In this document: piece after piece, positions 1 to 9,614 of the stretch
Numbering within the stretch: the stretch's first letter is position 1
How the letters are laid out: every line of letters starts with the position of its first letter
DNA from: an uncultured Burkholderiales bacterium
Lineage (GTDB): Bacteria; Pseudomonadota; Gammaproteobacteria; Burkholderiales; Burkholderiaceae_D
Reading direction: 5' to 3'
DNA length: 32,843 bases
Assembly (NCBI GenBank): GCA_903836575.1
Contig: CAILRJ010000017.1
Coordinates: 1-32,843, forward strand
Translations under genes and position numbers: made by a program
Notes under the pieces: generated by a model
Told to the model about the DNA's origin: nothing
Seen by the model: the letters and a program-made list of their open reading frames with translations, nothing else
Databases searched by the model: none

Positions 1-91
1 ACCACCCCTTCCCATCCCGAACAGGACCGTGAAACGACGTTGCGCCGATGATAGTGCGTCAACACGTGTGAAAGTAGGTCATCGTCAGGCT
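1..91 (+). rRNA. rrf: 5S ribosomal RNA, 3' part (5' truncated by window edge)
   Basis: Sequence ACCACCCCTTCCCATCCCGAACAGGACCGTGAAACGACGTTGCGCCGATGATAGTG...GTGAAAGTAGGTCATCGTCAGGC matches the typical betaproteobacterial 5S rRNA 3' portion; followed by a terminator. Exact 3' end approximate. Confidence 0.93.
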
Positions 92-111
92 AAGTTACAA
101 GCAGCAAACAA

Positions 112-139
112 GAGGGCCCTTCGAAAGAAGGGCCTTTTT
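112..139 (+). terminator. Rho-independent terminator of the rRNA operon
   Basis: GAGGGCCCTT-CGAAAG-AAGGGCCTTTTTG: strong GC stem followed by T run, directly downstream of 5S. Confidence 0.88.
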
Positions 140-265
140 GCGTTGGGTGATAAATAATTATTCATAGTGAATGGAGAATTATCTCAATAACTCGGAACAT
201 ACGTGTCACGAGTTGTTCTTCAATATGGTTTAGACTATGCCTAGAAAAATTCTGGAGAAGTATAA

Positions 266-1354
266 ATGAGCATTACCGTAGAAATCATCAAAGAAACCCT
301 ATCAAAAGTTATTGATCCGAATACAAATAAAGACTTAGTAATCGGTAAATGTATCAAAAATATCAAATTAGATGGCAGTGATGTTGCTTTTGACGTTGAG
401 CTTGGTTACCCGGCAAAAAGTCAAATTGATGGAATTCGTCGAAGTGCAATTTCTGCTGTGCGTCAATTGACAGGTATTGGTAACGTCAGCGTAAATGTGT
501 ATTCAAAAATAACCTCGCATACAGCCCAGCGTGGTGTCAAATTAATGGCGAATGTAAAAAACATTATTGCCGTTGCCTCGGGTAAAGGCGGCGTTGGAAA
601 ATCAACAACTGCAGTCAACCTTGCGCTCGCCTTGGCGGCTGAAGGTGCGCAAGTCGGTATTCTCGATGCGGATATTTATGGTCCCTCACAGCCAATGATG
701 ATGGGAATTTCAGGGCGTCCTGAAACCATCGATGGCAAGACAATGGAGCCGATGGAGAACCATGGTCTGCAAGTATCCAGTATAGGTTTCATGATTGATC
801 CGGATGAACCAATGGTTTGGCGCGGCCCGATAGTTACTCAAGCTCTGCAGCAATTACTCGACCAGACAAACTGGCGTGATCTTGACTACCTGATCGTGGA
901 CATGCCTCCTGGTACCGGTGACATACAACTAACGTTGTCCCAAAAAGTACCGGTTACTGGCGCAGTTATCGTAACTACGCCACAAGATATTGCGTTGCTC
1001 GATGCACGCAAAGGGTTAAAAATGTTCGAGAAGGTAGATATACCTATCCTCGGAATCGTCGAGAACATGAGTACGCATATTTGTTCTAATTGTGGACATG
1101 CCGAAGCAATTTTTGGACACGGTGGTGGTGAGAAAATGTGTCAGGAATACGGCGTCGACTTCTTGGGTGCACTGCCGCTCACCATGTCGATTCGCGAACA
1201 TGCTGACTCGGGTATGCCTACGGTAATCGCTGATCCAGACGGTGCTGTTGCTGAAATATACCGAAGTATTGCCCGGAAAATTGCTGTCAAGGTGGCAGAA
1301 AAAGCCAAAGACATGTCGAGTAAGTTCCCAAGTATCGTGATCAAGAACGATTAA
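266..1354 (+). CDS. apbC: Mrp/NBP35/ApbC-family iron-sulfur cluster carrier P-loop ATPase
   Basis: N-terminal MIP18-like domain, then VASGKGGVGKSTTAVNLALALA (deviant Walker A), DADIYGPSQP, VDMPPGTGDIQLT, C-terminal CSNCG. Confidence 0.93.
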   Translation: MSITVEIIKETLSKVIDPNTNKDLVIGKCIKNIKLDGSDVAFDVELGYPAKSQIDGIRRSAISAVRQLTGIGNVSVNVYSKITSHTAQRGVKLMANVKNIIAVASGKGGVGKSTTAVNLALALAAEGAQVGILDADIYGPSQPMMMGISGRPETIDGKTMEPMENHGLQVSSIGFMIDPDEPMVWRGPIVTQALQQLLDQTNWRDLDYLIVDMPPGTGDIQLTLSQKVPVTGAVIVTTPQDIALLDARKGLKMFEKVDIPILGIVENMSTHICSNCGHAEAIFGHGGGEKMCQEYGVDFLGALPLTMSIREHADSGMPTVIADPDGAVAEIYRSIARKIAVKVAEKAKDMSSKFPSIVIKND

Positions 1355-1863
1355 TGGAAACTGATGCACTCAACATAGGCGTTGTCATGCAACGCATGCG
1401 TATAGATAACAAATGGCAAACACATCAGTGGCAACCGTTGGAAATTCTCAGCGGCGTGCCGGATGAACGGCACTGTTTACTCGATCACGAAGAGGATCTG
1501 CGCTGGCTGTTCGGAGGCTTCGAAGTGCGTCTGTTCAGTGACGAAGCTGAAGGTTATTTTCTCAATATTAGTTCGCCCGAACCGTGTTGGTTTGTAATGT
1601 GGCGATTCGAGGAAATTGATGAATTGGAAGTTGCAGTTCCTAAAGTAGTGACATTGTCGTACCACGAGGGCGCGAGATTAATGGATGGCGGAGAAAAAGT
1701 AGAAACGATTCCTGCATCTGCTGAAATCATTGAGCGAGTGACTGCATTCGTCAAAACCTACTACGTGCCTGAACAAAAACGCAAACGCCGAAAGCCTTCT
1801 TTTGAAGGCGGTGCTGCAGTAGCACAAATGGCATTAGACGAAGGAAAGCTTAGTGGCAGCTAA
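1354..1863 (+). CDS. DUF3305-like protein (FDH-locus accessory)
   Basis: ORF starts overlapping the mrp stop (TAATG); VVMQRMRIDNKWQTHQWQPLEI resembles DUF3305 proteins of formate dehydrogenase loci. Confidence 0.75.
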   Translation: METDALNIGVVMQRMRIDNKWQTHQWQPLEILSGVPDERHCLLDHEEDLRWLFGGFEVRLFSDEAEGYFLNISSPEPCWFVMWRFEEIDELEVAVPKVVTLSYHEGARLMDGGEKVETIPASAEIIERVTAFVKTYYVPEQKRKRRKPSFEGGAAVAQMALDEGKLSGS

Positions 1864-2446
1864 TGATTTTTTTTCGCGCTGGGCGAAAAAAACAAATTCA
1901 GCAACCGATGAAGTGGTGCAGGATATTCCTCCTGCTGTAGTAGCAGCGCGTCCTGCTCCAACTTTGGATGATGTTGCCGAGTTAAGCGTTTCCTCTGATT
2001 TTTCTCCATTTGTTGCGCAGGGAGTAGACGACGTAGTGAAACGATTGGCATTAAAGAAATTGTTTTCTGATCCGCGTTTTAACATCATGGACGGACTCGA
2101 TACCTACATTGAGGACTACAACACTTTTGTGCCGATGACTGCTGACATGGTGGCCGAGTTGAACCACGCTAAGCTATTGATGAACCCATTGGCGCATCTC
2201 GAGCAACCGTTTATGCAAATGCTCGAGACGCCGCTGCCAAAAATGGCCGAGGAAGACGAGCAGATCATTGCTGAAAAAGATGACGTGGCAATTAGTCCGG
2301 AGGATAGCGACGCTGACTCTCTTGAAGAAGTCGCAGGTGCTAGCGTCCCATTGAGCAATGTCAATGATGCTGTTGAGAACCCCACATCCAATATGACGCC
2401 TACTCTTGTTGAGCCCTTGTTGCCCACTCCTGCAGTCCCAGAATAA
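1853..2446 (+). CDS. DUF3306-like protein (FDH-locus accessory)
   Basis: FFSRWAKKTNS N-terminus and DFSPFVAQGVDDVVKRLALKKLFSDPRFNIMDGLDTYIEDY typical of DUF3306; overlaps previous ORF by 11 bp. Confidence 0.78.
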   Translation: MAANDFFSRWAKKTNSATDEVVQDIPPAVVAARPAPTLDDVAELSVSSDFSPFVAQGVDDVVKRLALKKLFSDPRFNIMDGLDTYIEDYNTFVPMTADMVAELNHAKLLMNPLAHLEQPFMQMLETPLPKMAEEDEQIIAEKDDVAISPEDSDADSLEEVAGASVPLSNVNDAVENPTSNMTPTLVEPLLPTPAVPE

Positions 2447-2541
2447 ACATCTTGATGTGAGCTGGAAATAATGCAGTTGGTTACTGCAGAATAATGACGC
2501 CCCCACAGTGGCATATATTTACCTATATGTTCTTTCGAATT

Positions 2542-2565
2542 GGACGTTCAAAGCGTCCTTTCTTT
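2542..2565 (+). terminator. Possible weak terminator hairpin between DUF3306 and ferredoxin genes
   Basis: GGACG-TTCAAAG-CGTCC followed by TTTCTTT. Confidence 0.35.
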
Positions 2566-2669
2566 ATGACGCGGTGCGCCATGTTTTTTTTCTCGTTGAC
2601 GATTATAATTACGGCTCTTTTCAGATTCAATGAATTATTCAGTTTCCCATTGAAAGCGGTGTTTTCATT

Positions 2670-4772
2670 TTGACCACACAATTTAAAGTTTGCAGCTGTA
2701 ATGGCACTATGCCGCTGGATGATGCTGCTGGAGCTAGGCTCGGTGCCGCACTTGGTAATGGCAAATCTCTGCCGATAGCAACTGAGCTATGCCGCCATGA
2801 GGTAGGTAATTTTTTGGCTGTCATCGACGGAGTTGATGACGTTGTGGTGGCTTGTACGCAGGAGCGTGCATTGTTTTCGGAGTTGGCCGCCAGAAAATCA
2901 GCGGTATCGCCCATTCGGTTTGTAAATATTCGCGAATCAGGCGGTTGGAGCAAAGACAGCGCAGATGCCTTGCCTAAAATGGCCGCTTTGTTGGCCGCTG
3001 CGGCATTGCCCGATCCGGAACCAGTACCGGTTGTAAACTATCAGTCAAGTGGACACTTGCTAATCGTAGGTCCGGGTCAGCGCGTGCTGCCATGGGCGGA
3101 GAAACTTGCGGGACAACTCGATGTGAGTGTGATTCTCACAGACGGCGGTACGGGGATGCTGCAGGAGAGGACTTTTCCGACTTACTCTGGCAATCAGATT
3201 AAGCTGACGGGGTGGTTGGGAGCGTTCACTGCTAATTGGCAACAGGCAAATGCAATCGACCTTGAAATATGCACTCGCTGTAATGCTTGTGTGGAGGCCT
3301 GTCCTGAGCAAGCGATTGATCTGATGTACCAGATCGACCTGAACAAATGCACATCACACGGTGATTGCGTAAAGGCATGCGGATCAATCGGGGCTATTGA
3401 TTTCAATCGTACTGCAACGCAACGCAATGGTGATTTCGATTTGGTATTCGATTTGTGCGACGCGCCGCTGTTGACAATGCATCAGCCACCGCAAGGTTAT
3501 TTTGCTGCTGCGGACGATGCGCTACGCCAAACCGATGCGGTATTGAAGCTGGTGGCGCTGGTTGGTGAGTTTGAAAAGCCGAAATTCTTCATTTACAAGG
3601 ACAAGCTTTGCGCTCACGGTCGAAACGGTCAGATTGGTTGCACTTCTTGCATAGATGTTTGTTCGGCAGAGGCAATCCGTCACGATGGCAACCTGGTTAA
3701 AGTTATCCCGAATCTGTGTGTCGGCTGTGGTGCCTGCACGACTGTTTGCCCTTCAGGAGCGCTGACCTACGCTTATCCGCGAGCACCGGATACAGGGCAG
3801 CGTATCAAGACCATGTTGACTACCTTTGCGAAAGCCGGTGGAGAGCAGCCCGCGTTGTTATTGCATAGTGCCGAAAAAGGCGCAGCGTTGATTATGCAAT
3901 TGGGACGTCTGGCAAAGTCAGGTGGCAAACTGCATGGCGTGCCGGCGCGAGTGTTGCCACTATCGTTGCACCACACAGCATCGACAGGTATCGACTTGTG
4001 GCTGGCGGCCATTGCTTATGGAGCGAGCCATGTCGCTATCCTGTTAAGCGGAGAAGAAGCGCCGGATTACATAACCGCACTTGAAGAACAGATGGTAATT
4101 GCTCAGACAATACTCTCTGGACTCGGTTATAGCGGTACGCATTTGTCGCTAGTGCGTGCCGTTGCGCCGGCAGCATTAGATCGTGCCTTGCAAGTTATCG
4201 AAGTCGCTCAGGTGCCAGTTCAGCGAGCTCTGTTCGCTGTCGCTGCCGAAAAACGTGGAACGCTCGATCTGGTTATTAGCCATTTGTTGAAGCACGCCCC
4301 TGTCAAGCCTGAGCAGATCGCTCTGCCTGCGGGTGCCTTGTATGGCAACGTCAATATCAATACTTCAGCATGTACATTGTGCATGTCGTGTGTTGGTGCT
4401 TGTCCCGAGTCCGCTTTAATGGATAACGCCGATTTGCCGCAATTGCGTTTTGTGGAAAAAAATTGCGTGCAGTGTGGGTTGTGCGAAACCACCTGTCCTG
4501 AAAACGCTATCACGTTGACGCCCCGCTTGCTGTTGACAGATGTGGCGAAACAATCTCGCGTGCTCAATGAAGCGGCGCCGTTTCATTGCATTCGTTGCAG
4601 TAAGCCATTTGGTACCGCGCTAATGATTGAAACCATGCTTGGCAAGTTGTCGCTGCACGGTGCATTTGCTGGCAATCTGGATCGCATCAAAATGTGTGCC
4701 GATTGCCGTGTAATAGACATGATGAGTAATACCAAAGAAGCCTCGATCACCAACCTGAAGCGACCATTCTGA
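2670..4772 (+). CDS. Multi-[4Fe-4S] ferredoxin-type protein
   Basis: 700 aa; several Cys clusters: CTRCNACVEACP, CTSHGDCVKACG, CTSCIDVCS, CVGCGACTTVCP, CTLCMSCVGACP, CVQCGLCETTCP. Start codon appears to be TTG (start uncertain). Confidence 0.85.
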   Translation: MTTQFKVCSCNGTMPLDDAAGARLGAALGNGKSLPIATELCRHEVGNFLAVIDGVDDVVVACTQERALFSELAARKSAVSPIRFVNIRESGGWSKDSADALPKMAALLAAAALPDPEPVPVVNYQSSGHLLIVGPGQRVLPWAEKLAGQLDVSVILTDGGTGMLQERTFPTYSGNQIKLTGWLGAFTANWQQANAIDLEICTRCNACVEACPEQAIDLMYQIDLNKCTSHGDCVKACGSIGAIDFNRTATQRNGDFDLVFDLCDAPLLTMHQPPQGYFAAADDALRQTDAVLKLVALVGEFEKPKFFIYKDKLCAHGRNGQIGCTSCIDVCSAEAIRHDGNLVKVIPNLCVGCGACTTVCPSGALTYAYPRAPDTGQRIKTMLTTFAKAGGEQPALLLHSAEKGAALIMQLGRLAKSGGKLHGVPARVLPLSLHHTASTGIDLWLAAIAYGASHVAILLSGEEAPDYITALEEQMVIAQTILSGLGYSGTHLSLVRAVAPAALDRALQVIEVAQVPVQRALFAVAAEKRGTLDLVISHLLKHAPVKPEQIALPAGALYGNVNINTSACTLCMSCVGACPESALMDNADLPQLRFVEKNCVQCGLCETTCPENAITLTPRLLLTDVAKQSRVLNEAAPFHCIRCSKPFGTALMIETMLGKLSLHGAFAGNLDRIKMCADCRVIDMMSNTKEASITNLKRPF

Positions 4773-5389
4773 TGACGACGACGACGCATTCGTTAGTATT
4801 CGAACGCCAGGACCAGGGCGAAGAGACGGCCCGGGCCGATCTGTATGGCTTGCTTGCAACCTTGTTCTATGCGCCACCTTCGCAGGCGTTACTCGACACA
4901 ATAGCCTCAGCGCAGTCGGAAGGCGAAGGCGTGCTTGAACGGGCCTGGGCCGATCTGGTTATCGCTTGCAAGTCCGCCGAAGCCGAACCAGTTCGTGAAG
5001 AATATGAGTTCCTGTTCCTGGGAGTTGGCAAGCCTGAGGTCATGCTCTACGGGTCGTATTATTTGTCCGGATTCCTGATGGAAAAACCGTTGGCCGCGCT
5101 GCGTACTGATCTCTCGATGCTGGGAATAGAGCGCGTTAAAAGCGTAGTCGAAAGCGAAGATCATATTGCGTCACTCTGTGAGGTAATGCGCTATCTGATC
5201 GCCTCTGATGACCCATTGCACGGGAATTTAGCGTCACAGCAAACATTTTTTAGCGACCACATGCAAGCCTGGGTTGATGACATGTGCACCGCACTGGAAG
5301 CTCATCCTAAGACAGACTTTTACCTACCTGTGTCGCGCTTGGCTAGAGCCTATTTTGAAGTGGAAATGCAAGCGTTCGACATGGGTTAA
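4772..5389 (+). CDS. TorD/DmsD-family molecular chaperone
   Basis: ORF overlapping upstream stop by one base (TGATG context); LYGLLATLFYAPPSQ..., EYEFLFLGVGKPEVMLYGSYYLSGFLMEKPLAALR typical of TorD family. Confidence 0.85.
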   Translation: MTTTTHSLVFERQDQGEETARADLYGLLATLFYAPPSQALLDTIASAQSEGEGVLERAWADLVIACKSAEAEPVREEYEFLFLGVGKPEVMLYGSYYLSGFLMEKPLAALRTDLSMLGIERVKSVVESEDHIASLCEVMRYLIASDDPLHGNLASQQTFFSDHMQAWVDDMCTALEAHPKTDFYLPVSRLARAYFEVEMQAFDMG

Positions 5390-5527
5390 AACCCCTGAAT
5401 TTTATATTAGGTAAATAGTATAATATTTCCTCAAAGCATTAATTGATGGGCAGCACTTTAATAAAATGTCAGGTCAGCAGTATCGATATAGCTCGTTACT
5501 GGTTGACCGATATCTCTGGAGATAAAC

Positions 5528-5719
5528 ATGGCAGAACAAAAGAAAATCGCACGGCGCAGCTTTTTCGCCGGATTAGGGCTAGTTGCTGCGGCTGGTGTTG
5601 CCGTCAAATTAGCACCGCAAGCTATGACATCGTCGGTTGTGACGCCCGCCGAGCCTGAGGGCACCGGTTACCGGTTGACCGAGCATGTCAAGAAATACTA
5701 TCGCACGACCACTCTTTGA
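5528..5719 (+). CDS. Small formate dehydrogenase-region Tat-target protein
   Basis: MAEQKKIARRSFFAGLGLVAAAGVAVKLAP (twin-Arg signal) ... GTGYRLTEHVKKYYRTTTL, immediately upstream of FDH alpha. Confidence 0.8.
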   Translation: MAEQKKIARRSFFAGLGLVAAAGVAVKLAPQAMTSSVVTPAEPEGTGYRLTEHVKKYYRTTTL

Positions 5720-5735
5720 TTTTCGGGAATCCAAT

Positions 5736-8696
5736 ATGCTGCTAACTCGCAAGGGCCTGGATGGCCAACGTACGTCCACGCGTTTTTCTGCCGGCCTTGC
5801 CGACAGTCTCGCACGTGCCTTGCCCACAATGGACCGTCGCTCATTTTTGAAGCGTTCAGGTATCGGCGTCGGTGCTGGTATTGCCGCAGCACAACTCGGC
5901 TTGATTCAGCGCGCTCGTGCCGCTGACGGATCAACCGTCAAGGGCGGTGCCAAGATCGAAGTCAAACGTACTGTTTGTACTCACTGTTCAGTCGGTTGCG
6001 CGGTCGATGCAGTCGTTGAAAATGGTGTTTGGGTCCGTCAGGAAGCCGTTTTTGATTCACCAATCAACCTTGGTGCACACTGCGCCAAAGGTGCAGCGCT
6101 GCGCGAACATGGTCACGGTGAATTCCGTTTGAAATATCCGATGAAACTTGTCAATGGCAAGTATCAGCGCATTAGCTGGGATCTCGCTCTGACTGAAATT
6201 TCAGCACAGTTGCTCGAAGTTAAAAAGACCAGTGGTCCGGACTCCGTATTCTTTGTCGGTTCGTCCAAACATAACAACGAGCAAGCACAACTGCTGCGTA
6301 AATTTGTTTCGTTTTTCGGCACCAATAACACCGATCACCAGGCGCGTATCTGCCATTCAACGACGGTCGCTGGTGTTGCGAACACGTGGGGCTATGGCGC
6401 GATGACCAATAGCTTCAACGACATGCAGAATTCCAGAGCGATCATGTACATCGGCTCGAATGCTGCCGAAGCTCACCCGGTGTCGATGCTGCACATGCTG
6501 CACGCTAAAGAAGCCGGTGCAAAGATCATCGTGATCGATCCGCGCTACACCCGTACTGCAGCCAAGTCGGATCAGTACATCCGTATTCGTTCGGGATCGG
6601 ATATTCCTTTCCTTTGGGGCATGCTTTATCACATCTTCAAGAACAAATGGGAAGACACCAACTACATCAATGACCGTGTCTACGGCATGGACAAAGTACG
6701 TGCTGAAGTCATGACCTGGACCCCGGAAAAAGTCGAAGAAGCATGCGGTGTACCCGAAGCGGAAGTCTACAAGTGCGCTGAAACAATGGCCAAGAACAAG
6801 CCATCGACTTTGGTCTGGTGCATGGGACAAACCCAGCACACGATTGGCAATGCGATTGTGCGTGCGTCGTGCATCCTGCAACTCGCACTGGGTAATATCG
6901 GCAAGTCCGGCGGCGGTACAAACATTTTCCGTGGACATGACAATGTGCAGGGCGCAACTGACGTTGGCCCAAATCCGGATTCGTTGCCGGGTTACTACGG
7001 TTTGGCTACAGGCGCGTGGAAACACTGGGCGGCAGTCTGGGGTGTTGACTACGAGTGGATCAAAAAACAGTACGCTTCGCAAGCGATGATGGAAAAATCA
7101 GGCGTTACCGTATCGCGCTGGATCGATGCCGTGCTCGAGAAGAATGAGTTGATCGACCAGGAAAATAACGTTCGCGCGATGGTGTTCTGGGGTCATGCAC
7201 CGAACTCGCAAACGCGTGGATTGGAAATGAAGAAGGCATTCGACAAGCTCGACCTGTTGGTCGTGATTGATCCGTATCCATCGGCCTCGGCAGCGATGGC
7301 AAACATGAAAGTCGACGGTCAGGAATTGAACCCGAAACGTGCTGTCTATCTGCTGCCGGCAGCGACACAGTTCGAAACATCGGGTTCCGTGACTGCCTCG
7401 AACCGATCACTGCAATGGCGTGAGAAAGTCATCGAGCCGCTGTTTGAATCACGGACCGACCACATGATCATGTATCAGTTCGCAGAGAAGCTCGGCTTCG
7501 CCAAAGAACTGGTCGCAAAAATCAAGCTGGTGCCTGGCAAAGGCGGCATGATGGAGCCGGAACCGGAATCGATGCTTGAAGAAATCAATCGCGGTAACTG
7601 GACCATCGGCTATACCGGTCAGTCACCAATGCGCCTGAAAGCGCACATGAAGAACATGCATTTGTTCGACGTGAAAACCTTGCAATGCAAGGGCGGCAAA
7701 GACGCTGCATCAGGGTACGACATGACCGGCGACTATTTTGGTCTGCCATGGCCCTGTTACGGCACGCCGGAAATGAAACATCCCGGTACGCCTAACCTGT
7801 ACGACAACAGCAAGCACGTCATGGACGGCGGCGGTAACTTCCGCGCCAACTTTGGCGTCGAACGCGACGGTGTGAATCTGTTGGCGGAAGACGGCTCCCA
7901 TTCGCTGGGTGCCGACATCACGACAGGCTATCCGGAATTCGACCATATGCTGCTGAAAAAGTTAGGCTGGTGGAATGACCTGACCGATGCAGAGAAAAAA
8001 GCAGCAGAAGGTAAGAACTGGAAGACTGACCTCTCTGGTGGTATTCAACGTGTAGTCATGAAAGTCCATGGTTGCTCCCCGTTCGGTAACGCCAAGGCAC
8101 GTGCAGTGGTTTGGAATTTCCCGGATCCGGTGCCGCTGCATCGTGAGCCCTTGTTCGGCAATCGTCCTGATCTGGTCGCCAAGTACCCGACCCATGAAGA
8201 CAAAAAAGCGTTCTGGCGCATGCCGACGTTGTACAAGTCGGTGCAGCAAAAGAACGTCGAAAACAAGTTGTCGGAGAAATTCCCACTCATCATGACATCC
8301 GGGCGTTTGGTCGAATACGAAGGTGGCGGCGAAGAAACGCGCTCCAATCCTTGGCTGGCAGAACTGCAGCAAGAGAATTTCGTCGAGATCAACCCGAAGG
8401 CTGCCAACGAGCGTGGTCTGCGTGACGGCGAGTACGTTATCGTCTCGACCCCGACCGGTGCGCGTCTGAAGGTCAAGGCCATGGTGACGCCGCGTGTTGG
8501 TCCCGATACGGTATTTATTCCGTTTCACTTTTCAGGTTGGTGGCAGGGCAAGGACATGCTCGAGTACTACCCGGAAGGCGCCGCGCCGATTGTGCGTGGA
8601 GAAGCGGTCAATACCGGGACGACGTACGGTTACGACTCGGTAACTATGATGCAAGAAACCAAGACAACAATCTGCCAGATTGAGCGCATCGCTTAA
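5736..8696 (+). CDS. Formate dehydrogenase alpha subunit, molybdo/tungsto-pterin oxidoreductase, cysteine-type
   Basis: Tat motif DRRSFLKRSG; CTHCSVGCAVDAVVENG [4Fe-4S] motif; DHQARICHSTTVAGV with Cys (TGC) at the Sec/Cys active-site position; molybdopterin dinucleotide-binding C-terminus. Start at 5736 chosen over the longer 5685 ORF start. Confidence 0.95.
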   Translation: MLLTRKGLDGQRTSTRFSAGLADSLARALPTMDRRSFLKRSGIGVGAGIAAAQLGLIQRARAADGSTVKGGAKIEVKRTVCTHCSVGCAVDAVVENGVWVRQEAVFDSPINLGAHCAKGAALREHGHGEFRLKYPMKLVNGKYQRISWDLALTEISAQLLEVKKTSGPDSVFFVGSSKHNNEQAQLLRKFVSFFGTNNTDHQARICHSTTVAGVANTWGYGAMTNSFNDMQNSRAIMYIGSNAAEAHPVSMLHMLHAKEAGAKIIVIDPRYTRTAAKSDQYIRIRSGSDIPFLWGMLYHIFKNKWEDTNYINDRVYGMDKVRAEVMTWTPEKVEEACGVPEAEVYKCAETMAKNKPSTLVWCMGQTQHTIGNAIVRASCILQLALGNIGKSGGGTNIFRGHDNVQGATDVGPNPDSLPGYYGLATGAWKHWAAVWGVDYEWIKKQYASQAMMEKSGVTVSRWIDAVLEKNELIDQENNVRAMVFWGHAPNSQTRGLEMKKAFDKLDLLVVIDPYPSASAAMANMKVDGQELNPKRAVYLLPAATQFETSGSVTASNRSLQWREKVIEPLFESRTDHMIMYQFAEKLGFAKELVAKIKLVPGKGGMMEPEPESMLEEINRGNWTIGYTGQSPMRLKAHMKNMHLFDVKTLQCKGGKDAASGYDMTGDYFGLPWPCYGTPEMKHPGTPNLYDNSKHVMDGGGNFRANFGVERDGVNLLAEDGSHSLGADITTGYPEFDHMLLKKLGWWNDLTDAEKKAAEGKNWKTDLSGGIQRVVMKVHGCSPFGNAKARAVVWNFPDPVPLHREPLFGNRPDLVAKYPTHEDKKAFWRMPTLYKSVQQKNVENKLSEKFPLIMTSGRLVEYEGGGEETRSNPWLAELQQENFVEINPKAANERGLRDGEYVIVSTPTGARLKVKAMVTPRVGPDTVFIPFHFSGWWQGKDMLEYYPEGAAPIVRGEAVNTGTTYGYDSVTMMQETKTTICQIERIA

Positions 8697-8732
8697 GCGA
8701 CCTCAATCACAACAGAAATCAGGAGAGACACC

Positions 8733-9359
8733 ATGGCAAGAATGAAATTCATCTGCGATTCCGAGCGTTGCATCGAGTGCAACGGTTGCGTTACCGCCTG
8801 TAAAAATGAGCATGAAGTCCCGTGGGGCGTGAACCGCCGCCGCGTTATTACTGTCAACGACGGCATTATTGGCCAAGAAAAATCAATGTCGGTCGCCTGC
8901 ATGCATTGTTCCGATGCACCATGCATGGCAGTTTGTCCGGTTGACTGCTTTTACCGTACGGATGAAGGTGTGGTCCTGCATGACAAGGACATCTGTATCG
9001 GTTGCGGCTATTGCGCCTATGCATGCCCGTTCGGTGCACCTCAATTTCCGTCGAACGGCACGTTTGGTTTGCGCGGCAAAATGGACAAGTGCACATTCTG
9101 TGCTGGTGGTCCGGAAGAAGATGGCTCGAAAGAAGAGTTCGAGAAATACGGTCGCAACCGTTTGTCAGAAGGCAAACTGCCAGCCTGTGCCGAGATGTGT
9201 TCGACCAAGGCATTGCTTGGTGGTGACGGTGATGTGATTGCCGATATTTTCCGTACACGGGTAGTGCATCGGGGCAAGGGAAGCGAAGTGTGGGGTTGGG
9301 GCACGGCTTATGGCAAATCGCACGATCCACAAGCCAAAGCACCAGCGGGGAAATCATGA
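8733..9359 (+). CDS. Formate dehydrogenase beta subunit, 4Fe-4S ferredoxin
   Basis: CIECNGCVTACKNEHEVPWG, CMHCSDAPCMAVCPVDCF, CIGCGYCAYACPFGAPQFP; RBS GGAGAG upstream. Confidence 0.94.
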   Translation: MARMKFICDSERCIECNGCVTACKNEHEVPWGVNRRRVITVNDGIIGQEKSMSVACMHCSDAPCMAVCPVDCFYRTDEGVVLHDKDICIGCGYCAYACPFGAPQFPSNGTFGLRGKMDKCTFCAGGPEEDGSKEEFEKYGRNRLSEGKLPACAEMCSTKALLGGDGDVIADIFRTRVVHRGKGSEVWGWGTAYGKSHDPQAKAPAGKS

Positions 9360-9592
9360 TGCGCGCGCGGATAGCATTGATCATGTCGGCCGTTGCCATG
9401 CTGGCACTGGCTGGCTGTGGTGAAAAAAGTCAGGAAATGAGTAGTTCTGCCAGCAAGCCGGATGGCAAACCGTATGAGGGTGAACTCACCCGCTACGCGG
9501 CCAAAGGCTGGGAGAAGGGCGACAAGACGAAATGGCAACTGCAGTTGCGCGCCCGTGCTCAAAACCAGAACGAATACACCAGAACCAATTAA
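9356..9592 (+). CDS. Small predicted lipoprotein in the FDH operon
   Basis: MMRARIALIMSAVAMLALAGCGEKSQ lipobox (LAGC); ATG overlaps FDH beta stop (ATGA). Confidence 0.75.
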   Translation: MMRARIALIMSAVAMLALAGCGEKSQEMSSSASKPDGKPYEGELTRYAAKGWEKGDKTKWQLQLRARAQNQNEYTRTN

Positions 9593-9614
9593 TTTCGCAG
9601 CGACGGGAGCCATC

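Noticed and set aside
5419-5424. TATAAT hexamer upstream of the Tat-target/FDH genes as a promoter
   Set aside because: A -10-like TATAAT sits in an AT-rich gap, but no convincing -35 (TGAATT at 17-bp spacing) was found; not strong enough to list.
5685-5735. Upstream start of FDH alpha at 5685
   Set aside because: Overlaps the small Tat-target gene; ATG at 5736 gives a sensible Tat-signal-containing N-terminus.
6331-6360. Selenocysteine insertion (UGA) in FDH alpha
   Set aside because: The codon at the active-site position is TGC (ARICHSTT), not TGA; no recoding needed.
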